Shown here: positions 18,514-27,593 of the stretch, one piece after another | How the letters are laid out: each line of letters begins with the position of its first letter | How positions within the stretch are numbered: position 1 is the first letter of the stretch | Assembly: GCA_025056155.1 (NCBI GenBank) | Contig: JANWWL010000005.1 | Span: forward strand, 1-64,000 | Direction of reading: 5' to 3' | Origin: Sphingomonadaceae bacterium | GTDB taxonomy: Bacteria > Pseudomonadota > Alphaproteobacteria > Sphingomonadales > Sphingomonadaceae | DNA length: 64,000 nucleotides | The notes under the pieces: model-generated | What the model was told of the DNA's origin: nothing | Seen by the model: only the letters and a program-made list of their open reading frames with translations | Databases searched by the model: none | Position numbers and translations under genes: made by a program

Positions 18514-19313
18514 CGCCGGCCCCCTTCCCCGAGGATTTCGATGCCGTCGAGCCCCAGCCGATGCAGGGCGGGGGCCAGGGCGGCAAGATCGGACGGGGCG
18601 GCTGTTGCCAGGAACCGCCCGGGTCCCGGGGGGGGCAGAGTGCCGTCCAACAGCTGCACCACCCGGCGGGCGATGCCCGTTGCTCCGTCCAGGAACAGGA
18701 TCCCGGGCGGGGCCGCCGCCGCCAACTCGTCCCGCAGCAGCGGAAAGTGGGTGCAGGCCAGCACGATGGTGTCCACGGCCGCTCCCCGAGGCGCGTCCAG
18801 GATTCCGCCCAGGGCGGCCTCCACCGCCCGCGCGTCCACGGGCTGGCCCCGCAGCTTGGCCTCGGCCGCCTGCACCAGCTCGGGTGCGGCGTGGCGGACG
18901 ACGACGCAGTCGGCCGCGTACCGGCGGACGAGATCGTCCACATAGGGCTGGCGGATGGTGGCCTCCGTGCCGAGCACGCCGATCGCCCGGGTGCGGCTGC
19001 GTTCCGCGGCCGGCTTGATGGCGGGCACCGTTCCCACCACCGGCACCGGCAGCACGGGCCGCACCCAGTCGAGGGCGATGGTCGAGGCCGTGTTGCAGGC
19101 GATGACGGCGAGCGACGGCGCGACCCGTTCCACGAGCCGGCCAAGAAGCCCCGCGACCCGGGCCGAGACGTCGGCTTCGCGTCGGGCTCCGTAGGGAAAG
19201 CCCGCCCAATCGGCACAGTAGACCACCGCCGCATCCGGCAGCAGCGCCCGCACGGCGGCCAGCACCGTCAGGCCGCCCACGCCCGAATCGAGCAGCAGGA
19301 TGGGCCCGGTCAC
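18507..19313 (-). CDS. murI: Glutamate racemase
   Basis: MurI makes D-glutamate for peptidoglycan. The 268-residue protein has the N-terminal LLLDSGVGGLTV, the first catalytic cysteine in IACNTAST (near residue 75) and the second in LACTHFPLL (near 190). VGTVPAIKPAA and AIGVLGTEAT complete the family pattern. It begins 9 bases after the phaC stop and overlaps the thioesterase start, so phaC, murI, thioesterase and hydrolase appear to form one transcript. Confidence 0.95.
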   Translation of the reverse strand: MTGPILLLDSGVGGLTVLAAVRALLPDAAVVYCADWAGFPYGARREADVSARVAGLLGRLVERVAPSLAVIACNTASTIALDWVRPVLPVPVVGTVPAIKPAAERSRTRAIGVLGTEATIRQPYVDDLVRRYAADCVVVRHAAPELVQAAEAKLRGQPVDARAVEAALGGILDAPRGAAVDTIVLACTHFPLLRDELAAAAPPGILFLDGATGIARRVVQLLDGTLPPPGPGRFLATAAPSDLAALAPALHRLGLDGIEILGEGGRRW

Positions 19314-19322
19314 CCGCGACCG

Positions 19323-21416
19323 TCAGGCCACCCGTTCGCGCACGTAGGCGCCCGGCGCATCGTCCAGCGCGGGAAACTCGGGGTGGGTGCCGGGTTCGCG
19401 CGCCGGCACCAGCGCGCCCGAGCGCGGGGCGAGCCACGCCCACCAATGGGGCCACCAACTGCCTTGAGTGTAGGTGGCCCGCGCCCGGAACTCCTCGAGC
19501 GTCTCGGGCAGGGGCTCGGTCTCGGGCCAGGCCCAGAAGCCGTACTTGCCGGCGGAGGGGGGATTGATGACACCCGCGATATGGCCCGAACCCGCCAGCA
19601 TGAACGTCACGGGCCCCGAAAAGGCGCGCGTCATTTTCCACACCGAGCGGGCGGGCGCGATGTGGTCCTCGCTGCCCGCCTGGATGTAGACGGGTGTCCC
19701 CACCCGCTTGAGGTCGATGGGCTGGCCTTGCACCGTGATGCCGCCTGGCCGTGCCAGGCGATTGTCGCGGTAGAGATCCCTCAAATAGTCCAGGTGCCAG
19801 CGGGCCGGCACGTTCGTGGGGTCGGAATTCCAGTAGAGAAGGTCGAACGGCTCGTAATCCTTGCCCATCAGATAATTGTTGACGACGTACGACCACAGGA
19901 GGTCGGTGGGGCGCAGCAGGTTGAAGGTCAGCGCCAGATAGCGACCGTCGAACACGCCATCCCGGCCCAGCCCTTCGATTGTCTGGAGCATCGCGTCGTC
20001 GACGAAGTTGAGAAGCTCGCCCGCCTCTGAGAAGTCGGTCTGCGCGGTGAAGAACGTGGCCGAGCGCACTTGCTCCGCCTCGCCCGTGGCGGCCAGGTAG
20101 GCCAGCACGATGGCCAGCGTCGTGCCCGCCACGCAATAACCGATGGCATTCACCGCCGACGTGCCGCAAATGGCGCGCACCACCCGGATGGCCTCGAGGA
20201 ACCCTTCCTCGACGTAGGTGTCGAGCGTGGCATCCGCCGTGCGCGGCGAGGCCTGCGCCCACGATACGATGAAGACGGTGAGTCCTCGCTCCACCGCCCA
20301 ACGCACGAAACTCTTCTCGGGGGTTAGGTCGAGTATATAGTATTTGTTGATCCAGGGTGGAAAGATCAGGAGGGGAATCTCGTGCACCTCCTGGGTCGTC
20401 GGTGCATACTGGATGAGCTCGAACATCCGGTTGCGAAAGACGACCTTGCCCGGCGTGGCCGCGACGTTCTGGCCCACTTCGAAGGCCGTCTCGTCGGTCA
20501 TCGTGAGCTTGCCCTGGCGGATGTCGCGGATGAGATATTCCAGTCCCCGCACCAGGCTCTCGCCCCGCGTCTCCTGGGCCAGGCGGATCACCTCGGGGTT
20601 GAGCGTGGGAAAGTTGGCCGGGCTGAGGGCCTCCACCATCTGCTTCACGTGGAACCGGACGCGCTCGGCGAGCGGTTCGGGCACGGGGCCGAGGCGCCGG
20701 GCAGCCTCGAGCCAATAGTGGCTCGCCAGCAAGTAACTGCGCTTCAGGAAGTCGAACAACGGCAGGCTCGACCATGCCTCCCCGGCGAACCGTCGGTCGG
20801 CCCGCCGGGCCGGGGCGGGAATGTCCTCCTCACGGCCGGTCACCAGGCCCGACCAGAGCTTCAGCCAGTCCGTCCACCAGTCGGCCCAGAGCTGGGCGAG
20901 CGCCTGGCCCGATTCGCCTGCCGGAGCCCCCATCAAGGCGCGGGCGGCTTCGCTCCATTGCGCCACGGGGGCGAACCAGGGGGCGGCCCGCCCGGTCGCC
21001 TCGCCCGCTGCGGCCTGGGCGGCGCGTCCGCCCTCCGTCGCGTTGCGGCCGATCGCGGCCCTGGCCCAGGCCTCGACGAGGGCCTGCTGCGCCTTGCCCG
21101 ACGCTTCGAGGAACAACTGGAACATCGTGAGGGGATCGGCCGCGGAGTCCTCGCCCGGGCCGGGTTCCGTGCCGGCCGCGTCGCGCCCTCCCGCTGCGCC
21201 GCCCTTGTCGCGCCCTCCCGCTGCGCCGCCCCCGCCCCGCGCTTGCGCTCCGCCACCGTGCGCCTCCGCGGCGCCCTCGCCCGGGCCGGGTTCCGCGCCG
21301 GCCGCATCGCGCGCTCCCGCCGCGCCGCCCCCGCCGTGCGTTTCCGCCGTGCCGTCGCGGTCGGGCCGTTCGCGTTCGTCCCCCGTCACCGCCACCTCCC
21401 CTCCGTCACCGGCCAT
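19323..21416 (-). CDS. phaC: Class I polyhydroxyalkanoate synthase
   Basis: PhaC polymerises 3-hydroxyacyl-CoA to polyhydroxyalkanoate storage granules. The lipase-like box GYCVAGT holds the nucleophilic cysteine (near residue 427). The catalytic Asp is in AGSEDHIAP (near 583) and His in AGSGHIAGVINPP (near 610). PPWINKYYILDL and WNSDPTNVPARWH are class I motifs. The N-terminal 100 residues from ATG 21416 are a low-complexity Gly/Ala/Glu segment encoded partly by 53-bp repeats. The catalytic homology starts at MFQLFLEASGKAQQ (ATG at about 21126), which could be the true start. No phaR, phaZ or phasin is adjacent. Confidence 0.94.
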   Translation of the reverse strand: MAGDGGEVAVTGDERERPDRDGTAETHGGGGAAGARDAAGAEPGPGEGAAEAHGGGAQARGGGGAAGGRDKGGAAGGRDAAGTEPGPGEDSAADPLTMFQLFLEASGKAQQALVEAWARAAIGRNATEGGRAAQAAAGEATGRAAPWFAPVAQWSEAARALMGAPAGESGQALAQLWADWWTDWLKLWSGLVTGREEDIPAPARRADRRFAGEAWSSLPLFDFLKRSYLLASHYWLEAARRLGPVPEPLAERVRFHVKQMVEALSPANFPTLNPEVIRLAQETRGESLVRGLEYLIRDIRQGKLTMTDETAFEVGQNVAATPGKVVFRNRMFELIQYAPTTQEVHEIPLLIFPPWINKYYILDLTPEKSFVRWAVERGLTVFIVSWAQASPRTADATLDTYVEEGFLEAIRVVRAICGTSAVNAIGYCVAGTTLAIVLAYLAATGEAEQVRSATFFTAQTDFSEAGELLNFVDDAMLQTIEGLGRDGVFDGRYLALTFNLLRPTDLLWSYVVNNYLMGKDYEPFDLLYWNSDPTNVPARWHLDYLRDLYRDNRLARPGGITVQGQPIDLKRVGTPVYIQAGSEDHIAPARSVWKMTRAFSGPVTFMLAGSGHIAGVINPPSAGKYGFWAWPETEPLPETLEEFRARATYTQGSWWPHWWAWLAPRSGALVPAREPGTHPEFPALDDAPGAYVRERVA
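21151..21329. repeat. 53-bp imperfect direct repeats in the phaC 5' end
   Basis: Two copies of a 53-base unit (21151-21203 and 21277-21329) are nearly identical, and a third partial copy of 23 bases lies at 21208-21230. The spacing of 126 bases keeps the phaC frame. The encoded motif resembles GG-RDAAG-EPGPGE in each copy. It is the only sizeable repeat inside a gene in this window. Confidence 0.8.
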
Positions 21417-21491
21417 CCCTGCCCATTCCGGCGGCCGGGCTCAAGCGCAGGGTAGGCAGCGGCGGCCCGGCTGTGGCAGGGGCCGCTGGCC

Positions 21492-22703
21492 ATGGAGGAG
21501 TTCTACCGCATCCGTCGGCTACCGCCCTATGTCATCGCCGAGGTGAACGCGATGCGCCATGCCGCCCGGCAGCGGGGCGAGGACGTGATCGACCTGGGCA
21601 TGGGCAACCCCGACCTGCCGCCGCCACCGCACGTGACCGCCAAGCTGGCCGAGGTGGCCGCCAAGCCCGACGCCCACGGCTATTCGCAGAGTCGGGGCAT
21701 TCCCGGGCTGCGGCGAGCCCAGGCGGCCTATTACGCGCGCCGCTTCGGCGTCGAGCTCGACCCCGAGACCGAGGTGGTGGTAACACTGGGCTCGAAGGAG
21801 GGGATCGCCAACCTGGCCCAGGCGATCACCGCGCCGGGCGACGTCGTGCTGGCCCCCAACCCCAGCTATCCCATCCACACCTTCGGCTTCATCCTGGCCG
21901 GCGCCACCATCCGCTCCATCCCCACCACCCCCGGTCCCGACTTCTTCGCGGCGATCGAGCGGGCCGTGCGCTTCACCGTGCCCCGGCCGACCGTCCTCGT
22001 CATCGGCTATCCCAGCAATCCCACGGCCGAAGTCGTGGACTTGGCCTTCTACCGGCAGGTGGTCGACTGTGCGAAGGCCCATGGCCTGTGGGTCGTGTCC
22101 GACCTTGCCTACGCCGAGATCTATTTTGACGACGAGCCCACTCCGTCGATCCTGCAGGTCCCGGGCGCCAAGGACGTGGCGGTGGAATTCACCTCCATGT
22201 CGAAGACCTATTCGATGGCCGGCTGGCGCATCGGCTTTGCAGTGGGCAACCCGCGGCTCCTTCAGGCGCTGGCGCGGGTCAAGAGCTACCTCGACTATGG
22301 GGCCTTCACGCCCATCCAGGCGGCCGCCGTCGCCGCGCTCAACGGTCCGCAGGACATTGTGGAGGCCAACCGACGGCTTTACCGCCGTCGCCGCGACGTG
22401 CTGGTCGAGTCCTTCGCCCGTGCCGGCTGGGAAGTGCCGGCTCCGCGGGCTTCGATGTTCTGCTGGGCGCCGCTTCCCCCGGCGCTTAAGGACATGGGCA
22501 GCCTGGCCTTCGCCAAGCGGCTCCTTGCCGAGGCGGGCGTGGCCGTCGCGCCGGGGGTGGGCTATGGCGAGCTCGGCGAAGGTTTCGTGCGCCTCGCGCT
22601 CGTCGAGAACGAGCAGCGCATCCGGCAGGCCGCGCGCAACATCCGCCGCTTCCTGCAGCGCATGGGTGTCGACGCGCCGGCCCCCCGCGCCGCCGTTGGC
22701 TAG
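21492..22703 (+). CDS. Class I/II aminotransferase (LL-DAP/alanine aminotransferase type)
   Basis: A 403-residue PLP enzyme of fold type I. VIDLGMGNPDLPPPPHV near residue 33, GYSQSRGIPGLR and VIGYPSNPTAEV are motifs of the DapL/AlaC branch. The PLP lysine is in SMSKTYSMAGWRIGFA (near residue 237), and the PLP-phosphate arginine follows. Alphaproteobacterial members are often annotated LL-diaminopimelate aminotransferase but may be alanine aminotransferases; sequence alone does not settle this. The gene is divergent from phaC and its end overlaps the convergent hydrolase gene by 4 bases. Confidence 0.87.
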   Translation: MEEFYRIRRLPPYVIAEVNAMRHAARQRGEDVIDLGMGNPDLPPPPHVTAKLAEVAAKPDAHGYSQSRGIPGLRRAQAAYYARRFGVELDPETEVVVTLGSKEGIANLAQAITAPGDVVLAPNPSYPIHTFGFILAGATIRSIPTTPGPDFFAAIERAVRFTVPRPTVLVIGYPSNPTAEVVDLAFYRQVVDCAKAHGLWVVSDLAYAEIYFDDEPTPSILQVPGAKDVAVEFTSMSKTYSMAGWRIGFAVGNPRLLQALARVKSYLDYGAFTPIQAAAVAALNGPQDIVEANRRLYRRRRDVLVESFARAGWEVPAPRASMFCWAPLPPALKDMGSLAFAKRLLAEAGVAVAPGVGYGELGEGFVRLALVENEQRIRQAARNIRRFLQRMGVDAPAPRAAVG

Positions 22704-23575
22704 GCGGCCATGGCCCGCAATCGGGGCCACCAGGGTGCGACCAGTTCCGGGTGCGTCACGGGGAAGAAGTGCCCCACGCCGGGAAAGCGCTCGACGGCCG
22801 TCCCGGGATGCCAGGCGCGGATCCGAGCCTCGTCCGCCTCGGGCACGGTCGACCCGTCGCCGCCGGCCAGCAGGATGAAGGGGGGCGCGTCCGGTCGGCG
22901 CAACGCCTCGCCGAGCCCCGTTGAGACCGAGCGGAAGCTCGCCGCCTCCCACGCCGGCGCGCACGCCAGCCGCACCTCCTCGCCATCGGTCAGCAGGGCC
23001 CCGTCGGCATAGGCCGCCAGCGCCTCCTCGGGCCAGCCCGCGAACACGCCCCGGCCCCGCCAGCCGGCCATCGCGGTCGCCCGGTCGGGGAAGCGGGGGC
23101 GGCGGCGGGCCGCCTGATCGGCCAGGGGATTGGGGGCGCCCCCCTGGGCCTGTGCGGCGCGCCAGGCGTCCACCTGGCCGAACGGCACGAACGCCGGATC
23201 CAACAGCAGCACCGCGCGGGCGAGCCCTGGGTTCTCCACCGCCGCCTCGAACGCCGTCGTGGCCCCGAAACTGTGGCCGGCCAGCACCAACGGGCCCTGG
23301 GCGATCCGCCGGGCCACGGCCGTCAGATCCTGGCGATAGATCCGCCATTCGGTGGGCGGTTCGGAGGGATCGGCCGGCAAGGTCGTGCGGCCGTGGCCGC
23401 GCGCATCCACCGCCACCACGCGGAACAGCGCCGTCGCCGGGGCCAGGAGATGCCGATAGACGCCCGCGCACATGCCGGTTGCGTGCAGGAAGAGGAGCGT
23501 GGGGCCGTGGCCGGAGTGCTCGAGCGCGAAGACATCGCCCTCGGCCAAGGGAATGCGGCGCTCGATCCAGGTCAT
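22700..23575 (-). CDS. Alpha/beta hydrolase
   Basis: A 291-residue alpha/beta hydrolase. LLFLHATGMCAGVY forms the oxyanion region (residues about 27-40), VDARGHGRT follows, and the nucleophile elbow GHSFGA is near residue 97. The catalytic His is in GVGHFFPVTHPE near the C-terminus. The substrate is unknown. ATG 23575 overlaps the stop of the ABC ATPase gene, so it is translated with the polyamine-type importer, but a role in that transport is only inferred from position. Confidence 0.85.
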   Translation of the reverse strand: MTWIERRIPLAEGDVFALEHSGHGPTLLFLHATGMCAGVYRHLLAPATALFRVVAVDARGHGRTTLPADPSEPPTEWRIYRQDLTAVARRIAQGPLVLAGHSFGATTAFEAAVENPGLARAVLLLDPAFVPFGQVDAWRAAQAQGGAPNPLADQAARRRPRFPDRATAMAGWRGRGVFAGWPEEALAAYADGALLTDGEEVRLACAPAWEAASFRSVSTGLGEALRRPDAPPFILLAGGDGSTVPEADEARIRAWHPGTAVERFPGVGHFFPVTHPELVAPWWPRLRAMAA

Positions 23576-24690
23576 CGCGCCAGCACCACGGCCGCCTCGG
23601 CATGCCAGCCCAGCCACACCGGCTCGTCGCGGCCGAAATCCTCCTGGTCCCAATGGGTCAGGTTCGGTCGGATCACGCGCACCCGCCGCCCCGTCTCGAG
23701 CTCGACGTCGAATACCGATTCCGAGCCCAGGTAGGCGATCTCGCGGATGGTCCCCGCCAGCACGTTGTGCCCGGGCGGCGTGCCTTCCATGCGGGGCGCC
23801 GGCCGGCCGCCCGCGCGCTTGTGAAGTTCCATCTTCTCGGGCCGCACGGCCAGCCACAGCCGCGGCACACCCGGCAGACCCGTGCCATGGTCGAGCCAGG
23901 CCCGAATGCCCTCGCCGGGCAGATCGATGACCGCATGGTCGGGCGCGTCCGTGATCACCCGGCCTTCGAACAGGTTCACCGCTCCGATGAACTCCGCCAC
24001 CAGGCGCGAGGCGGGAAATTCGTAGAGTTCGGCCGGCGTTCCCACCTGGACGAGCGCGCCCCGGTGCATCACGGCGCAGCGGGTCGCCAGCGCCAACGCT
24101 TCGTCCTGGTCGTGGGTGACCATCACGAAGGTGAGACCCAGGTGGTGCTGCAGGCGGGACAGCTCGAACCGCAGCTCCTCGCGCAGCTTGGCGTCAAGAG
24201 CCGACAGCGGTTCATCCAGCAGCACCACCCGCGGCCGCTTCACCAGAGCCCGGGCCAAGGCCACGCGCTGGCGCTGCCCGCCCGACAGCTGGTCCGGCAT
24301 GCGGTCGGCCAGCCCCTCGAGCTGCACCAGCGCCAAGACCTCGTCGACGCGCCGGCGCCGCTCCGCGGGCGGTACGCCCGCGACCTTAAGACCGTATTCC
24401 ACGTTGCCCCGCACGCTCAAGTGCGGGAACAGTGCGTAGGATTGGAAGACCATGTTGACGGGCCGCCGGTGGGGCGGCACTCGCGTCTGGTCGCGTCCAT
24501 CGATCCGGATCCGGCCGACGTTCGGCGTCTCGAAGCCGGCCAAAAGCCGCAGGAGGGTCGTCTTCCCACAGCCCGACGGCCCCAAGAGGGCAAAGAACTC
24601 GCCTTCGGCGATGTTCAGGGTCACGTCGTCGACCGCCACGATCGCGCCGAAGCGTTTCGTGACCCCCTCGATCTCGATGAGGGCCGACAC
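23572..24690 (-). CDS. Polyamine-type ABC importer ATPase (PotA/PotG-like)
   Basis: The ATPase of a spermidine/putrescine-type importer, 372 residues. Walker A GPSGCGKTT (about 37-45), VFQSYALFPHLSV, signature LSGGQRQR (about 138-145), Walker B VVLLDEPLSALD and VTHDQDEALAL are all present. The C-terminal third is a TOBE regulatory domain (LAVRPEKMEL and YLGSESVFDVEL). It starts 9 bases after the second permease gene. Relatives transport putrescine, spermidine or other organic cations; which one applies here cannot be read from the sequence. Confidence 0.92.
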   Translation of the reverse strand: MSALIEIEGVTKRFGAIVAVDDVTLNIAEGEFFALLGPSGCGKTTLLRLLAGFETPNVGRIRIDGRDQTRVPPHRRPVNMVFQSYALFPHLSVRGNVEYGLKVAGVPPAERRRRVDEVLALVQLEGLADRMPDQLSGGQRQRVALARALVKRPRVVLLDEPLSALDAKLREELRFELSRLQHHLGLTFVMVTHDQDEALALATRCAVMHRGALVQVGTPAELYEFPASRLVAEFIGAVNLFEGRVITDAPDHAVIDLPGEGIRAWLDHGTGLPGVPRLWLAVRPEKMELHKRAGGRPAPRMEGTPPGHNVLAGTIREIAYLGSESVFDVELETGRRVRVIRPNLTHWDQEDFGRDEPVWLGWHAEAAVVLAR

Positions 24691-24699
24691 GGCGGGAAC

Positions 24700-25524
24700 C
24701 TACGACGGCCGGCCACCCAGCCGAGCCTGAAGGCGCACGCCCACCCAGGCAAGGAGCGCGGTGAGCGCCAGAAGCAGGGTCGAGACCGCGTTCACCTCGG
24801 GCGTGACCGAAAACCGCACCATCGCATAGACCTTCACGGGAAACGTCACCGTGTCGGGGCCGGCCGTGAAGAAGGTGATGACGAAATCGTCGAGGGACAG
24901 GGTGAAGGCCAAGAGCGCGCTCGCCAGCAGGGCCGGCTTGAGGTGGGGGAGCACCACGTCCTGAAGCGCCCGCCAGGTCCCCGCGCCCAAGTCGCGGGCG
25001 GCTTCCTCGAGCTCTGGGTTGAAGCTTTCCAGTCGTGCCCGGACCAGGATGGCCACGAACGGAAAGAGGAAACTGGTATGGGCCAGCACGATGGCCCCCA
25101 GGCTCAGCGGCCAGGGAAGGCCCGTGGGCCAGGGCACCACCCGCGCGAAGAAGACCAGGAAGGCCACGCCGAGGCAGATTTCCGGCACCAGGATGGGCAG
25201 GGCGAGCCCGCGTTCCAGGCCGATGCGGCCCGGGAAGCGGAAGCGCCACAGCGCGAGCGCGGCCAGCGTCCCCAAGAGCAGCGACAGAAGGGTGGCGAAC
25301 GACGCCACGACGAGCGAGTTGCCCAGCGCGGCCAGGAGCTCGGGGTTGCGGACGAGCCGCTCATACCATTCCAGCGAGAAGCCTCGCCACACCGTCACCC
25401 GGCGGCCCGCGTTGAAGCTGAAGGCCACGAGTACGACGAGCGGCAGGTACAGGAAGGCGAGGGTCGCGGCCAACAGCAGCCGCAGCGGCCAGCACCGCCC
25501 GTAGTCCAAGGGGTCGCCTCTCAT
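24700..25524 (-). CDS. Polyamine-type ABC importer permease (PotC/PotI-like)
   Basis: An inner-membrane permease of 274 residues with about six transmembrane helices. The N-terminal LYLPLVVLVAFSFNAGRR followed by FSLEWYERLVRN is typical of PotC/PotI proteins. The EAA coupling loop is EEAARDLGAGTWRALQDVVL (about 175-194), and LSLDDFVITFFTAGP is a strongly conserved PotI/PotC motif. Its ATG overlaps the stop of the first permease gene by 4 bases. Confidence 0.92.
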   Translation of the reverse strand: MRGDPLDYGRCWPLRLLLAATLAFLYLPLVVLVAFSFNAGRRVTVWRGFSLEWYERLVRNPELLAALGNSLVVASFATLLSLLLGTLAALALWRFRFPGRIGLERGLALPILVPEICLGVAFLVFFARVVPWPTGLPWPLSLGAIVLAHTSFLFPFVAILVRARLESFNPELEEAARDLGAGTWRALQDVVLPHLKPALLASALLAFTLSLDDFVITFFTAGPDTVTFPVKVYAMVRFSVTPEVNAVSTLLLALTALLAWVGVRLQARLGGRPS

Positions 25525-26381
25525 GCGCGCGCGGCGGGCCGCCGCGGCGCCAGCAGGGCCAGCGCTAGCAGCGTCAGGTAGACCAGCACGAAGGCCAGGG
25601 CCGCGCCGAACGGCCAGTCGTCGGCACGGCGGAACTGGCGCTCGATGACGTTCGCGATCATCTGGCTGCCCGGTCCGCCCAGCAGGTCGGGGACGAGGTA
25701 GGACCCGAGCGCCGGCACGAAGGTGAGGAGGACACCGGCGCGGATGCCGGGGCCGGCCAGTGGCAGCACCACGTGACGGATCGTGGCCAGAGGCCCGGCC
25801 CCCAGGTCGAGGCTCGCCTCGATGAGCGAGCGGTCCATCCGGTCGAGCGCGGCGAAGATGGGCAGCACCATGAAGGGCAGATGGACGTAGACCAGCCCCA
25901 CCACCACGGCCACATCGTGGTAGAGGAGCGGCAGGGGTGCCAGGTCGGGGGCCAGGGCCGCGACGACGCGGTTCACCAACCCCTCATCCCGCAACACCGC
26001 CATCAGGGCGTAGGTGCGGATAAGCAGGTTGGTCCAGAACGGCAGGGTGACGGCGACGAGCAGCGGAGTGCGCCATGGGGGCGGGGCGAAGGCGATGGCC
26101 AGCGCCACCGGAAACCCCAGCCCCAGGCTCACCAGCGTGGCCAGGCCCGCCAGCGCGAGCGATTTGAGGAGGATCCCAAGATACGTGGGCTCCAGCGTGC
26201 GGGCGTAGTTGGCGAGCGTCCCCGTCACCTCGATGCTCGCCACGCCCGTGTTGATCGCGAAGCTCAGCGCCCACACGGCGCCCAACGGCACCAGGATGAG
26301 CAGCAGGAACCACGCCAGGGGCAGGCCGATGAGCGCCAGGAACGGCCCCGCTTCGCGCCGCCAGTCGGTGCGCCCCCGCAT
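25521..26381 (-). CDS. Polyamine-type ABC importer permease (PotB/PotH-like)
   Basis: The partner permease, 286 residues. LPLAWFLLLILVPLGAVWALSF opens the first helix. LPFWTNLLIRTYALMAVLRD and VHLPFMVLPIFAALDRMD are characteristic of PotB/PotH, and the EAA loop is EASLDLGAGPLATIRHVVLP (about 190-209). GGPGSQMIANVIERQF near the end is also family-specific. It starts 10 bases after the binding-protein gene. Confidence 0.92.
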   Translation of the reverse strand: MRGRTDWRREAGPFLALIGLPLAWFLLLILVPLGAVWALSFAINTGVASIEVTGTLANYARTLEPTYLGILLKSLALAGLATLVSLGLGFPVALAIAFAPPPWRTPLLVAVTLPFWTNLLIRTYALMAVLRDEGLVNRVVAALAPDLAPLPLLYHDVAVVVGLVYVHLPFMVLPIFAALDRMDRSLIEASLDLGAGPLATIRHVVLPLAGPGIRAGVLLTFVPALGSYLVPDLLGGPGSQMIANVIERQFRRADDWPFGAALAFVLVYLTLLALALLAPRRPAARA

Positions 26382-26391
26382 CGTCGACGGG

Positions 26392-27435
26392 TCAGGCCGC
26401 CCGCACCGCCGTCACGAGCTCGTCGAACAGGCGCCACCGCTCGGGGCCCTCGAACCGTCCCCACTCGCTGGCGGCCATGCCGGGGCCCGAGGGGAAAATG
26501 ACGGGGTTGGTGCGATAGCGGTCGGGCATGCGGGCGCGGGCGGCGGCGTTGGGCGTGGGATAGAGGATGGTGCGCGCGATGCCAGCGCCCACCTCGGCGT
26601 CGAGGAGGAAGTTGATGAACTCGTGGGCCAGGTCGGGGCTCGGCGCGCCCTTCGGAATGGCCAGCGTGTCGGCATTGAGCAGCGAGCCTTCCCGAGGCAC
26701 GACAAAGGCCAGGTCGGGATCTTCGGCGATCGCCTGGGCCATGTCGCCATTGTATTCGAGCGCCAGATCGACATCCCCGGCCAACAGCAGGTCCTGCCCG
26801 TTGTCGTCGTGGAAGGCCCGGATCCGGGGCTTCTGCCGGATGAGGAGCGCGGCTACCGCCCGGGCCGTCGCCTCGTCCACGCCCACGAGCGAGCGGCCCA
26901 GATACTTGGCCCCCAAGCGGATGAGGTCGGCCGCCTCGGCCACCAGGGCGATGCGCCCGGCGTAGCGATCGGAATCGAACAGCCATTTCCAGCTGTCCGG
27001 CACGCCGTCCACCTTCGATCGGCGGTAGCCGATGCCCGACACGAGCCACGTATAGGGCACGGAATGGCGCGGTTCGGGGTCGTAATCGGCCGTCAGGAAC
27101 TCGGGGGCGATGTTACGCAGGTTGGGGATCCGCGACAGGTCCAACGGTTGCAGCATGCCCGCAAGCCGCATCCGGGTCACGAACTCGTTCGACGGCACGA
27201 TCACGTCGTAGCCCGGGTTGCCGGCCCGCAGCTTGGCGAACAGCTCGTCGTTGGTCGCGTAGAACGACGGCACCACGCGCACGCCAGTGGCCGCCCGGAA
27301 GTCGTCGAGCGTGGTGGCACCGATGTAGGTGTCCCAGTTGTAGAAGTAGAGGCGGCGCTCCGCGCGCCCGCAGGCGGTAAGCGACAGGGCGAGCGCTCCG
27401 GCCCCGCCCAACAGCCGCCGCCGATCGAACCGCAT
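26392..27435 (-). CDS. Polyamine-type substrate-binding protein (PotD/PotF-like)
   Basis: The exported binding protein of the importer. From ATG 27435 it begins MRFDRRRLLGGAGALAL and reaches a lipobox-like LTAC, so it is probably a lipoprotein, possibly with a twin-arginine-type leader. The mature part starts RLYFYNWDTYIGATTLDDF, the PotD/PotF family opening. YDVIVPSNEFVTRM and LALEYNGDMAQAI line the ligand site in relatives, and SLLNADTLAIPKGAP is conserved. An upstream in-frame start at 27459 would add eight residues. Confidence 0.92.
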   Translation of the reverse strand: MRFDRRRLLGGAGALALSLTACGRAERRLYFYNWDTYIGATTLDDFRAATGVRVVPSFYATNDELFAKLRAGNPGYDVIVPSNEFVTRMRLAGMLQPLDLSRIPNLRNIAPEFLTADYDPEPRHSVPYTWLVSGIGYRRSKVDGVPDSWKWLFDSDRYAGRIALVAEAADLIRLGAKYLGRSLVGVDEATARAVAALLIRQKPRIRAFHDDNGQDLLLAGDVDLALEYNGDMAQAIAEDPDLAFVVPREGSLLNADTLAIPKGAPSPDLAHEFINFLLDAEVGAGIARTILYPTPNAAARARMPDRYRTNPVIFPSGPGMAASEWGRFEGPERWRLFDELVTAVRAA

Positions 27436-27593
27436 CCCGCGCTCCCGCACGGCCGGCACCCCTGCCTAGCCAGGGGCGCCGTCGCAGGAAGGCAGCCCCA
27501 GCGCAAGACGTTCGCCGGAGCGGTGCTCGCTTCCTAAGGACCGCAGCGCCGGGAGCGATGGTCCCCAGGGCCTCGGGCCGCCCCAAAGGCCGC

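Noticed and set aside
18046-20775. Very long minus-strand open frame of 909 codons across murI and phaC
   Set aside because: Only its end is the thioesterase gene. The rest is an out-of-frame shadow of phaC and murI, kept open by high GC.
21151-21329. Repeats as a possible CRISPR array
   Set aside because: There are only two full copies and one partial one, in frame within phaC, with no uniform spacers and no cas genes.
22921-25581. Plus-strand open frame of 886 codons opposite the polyamine importer
   Set aside because: Its Gln/Arg/His-rich sequence is the antisense shadow of well-supported genes.
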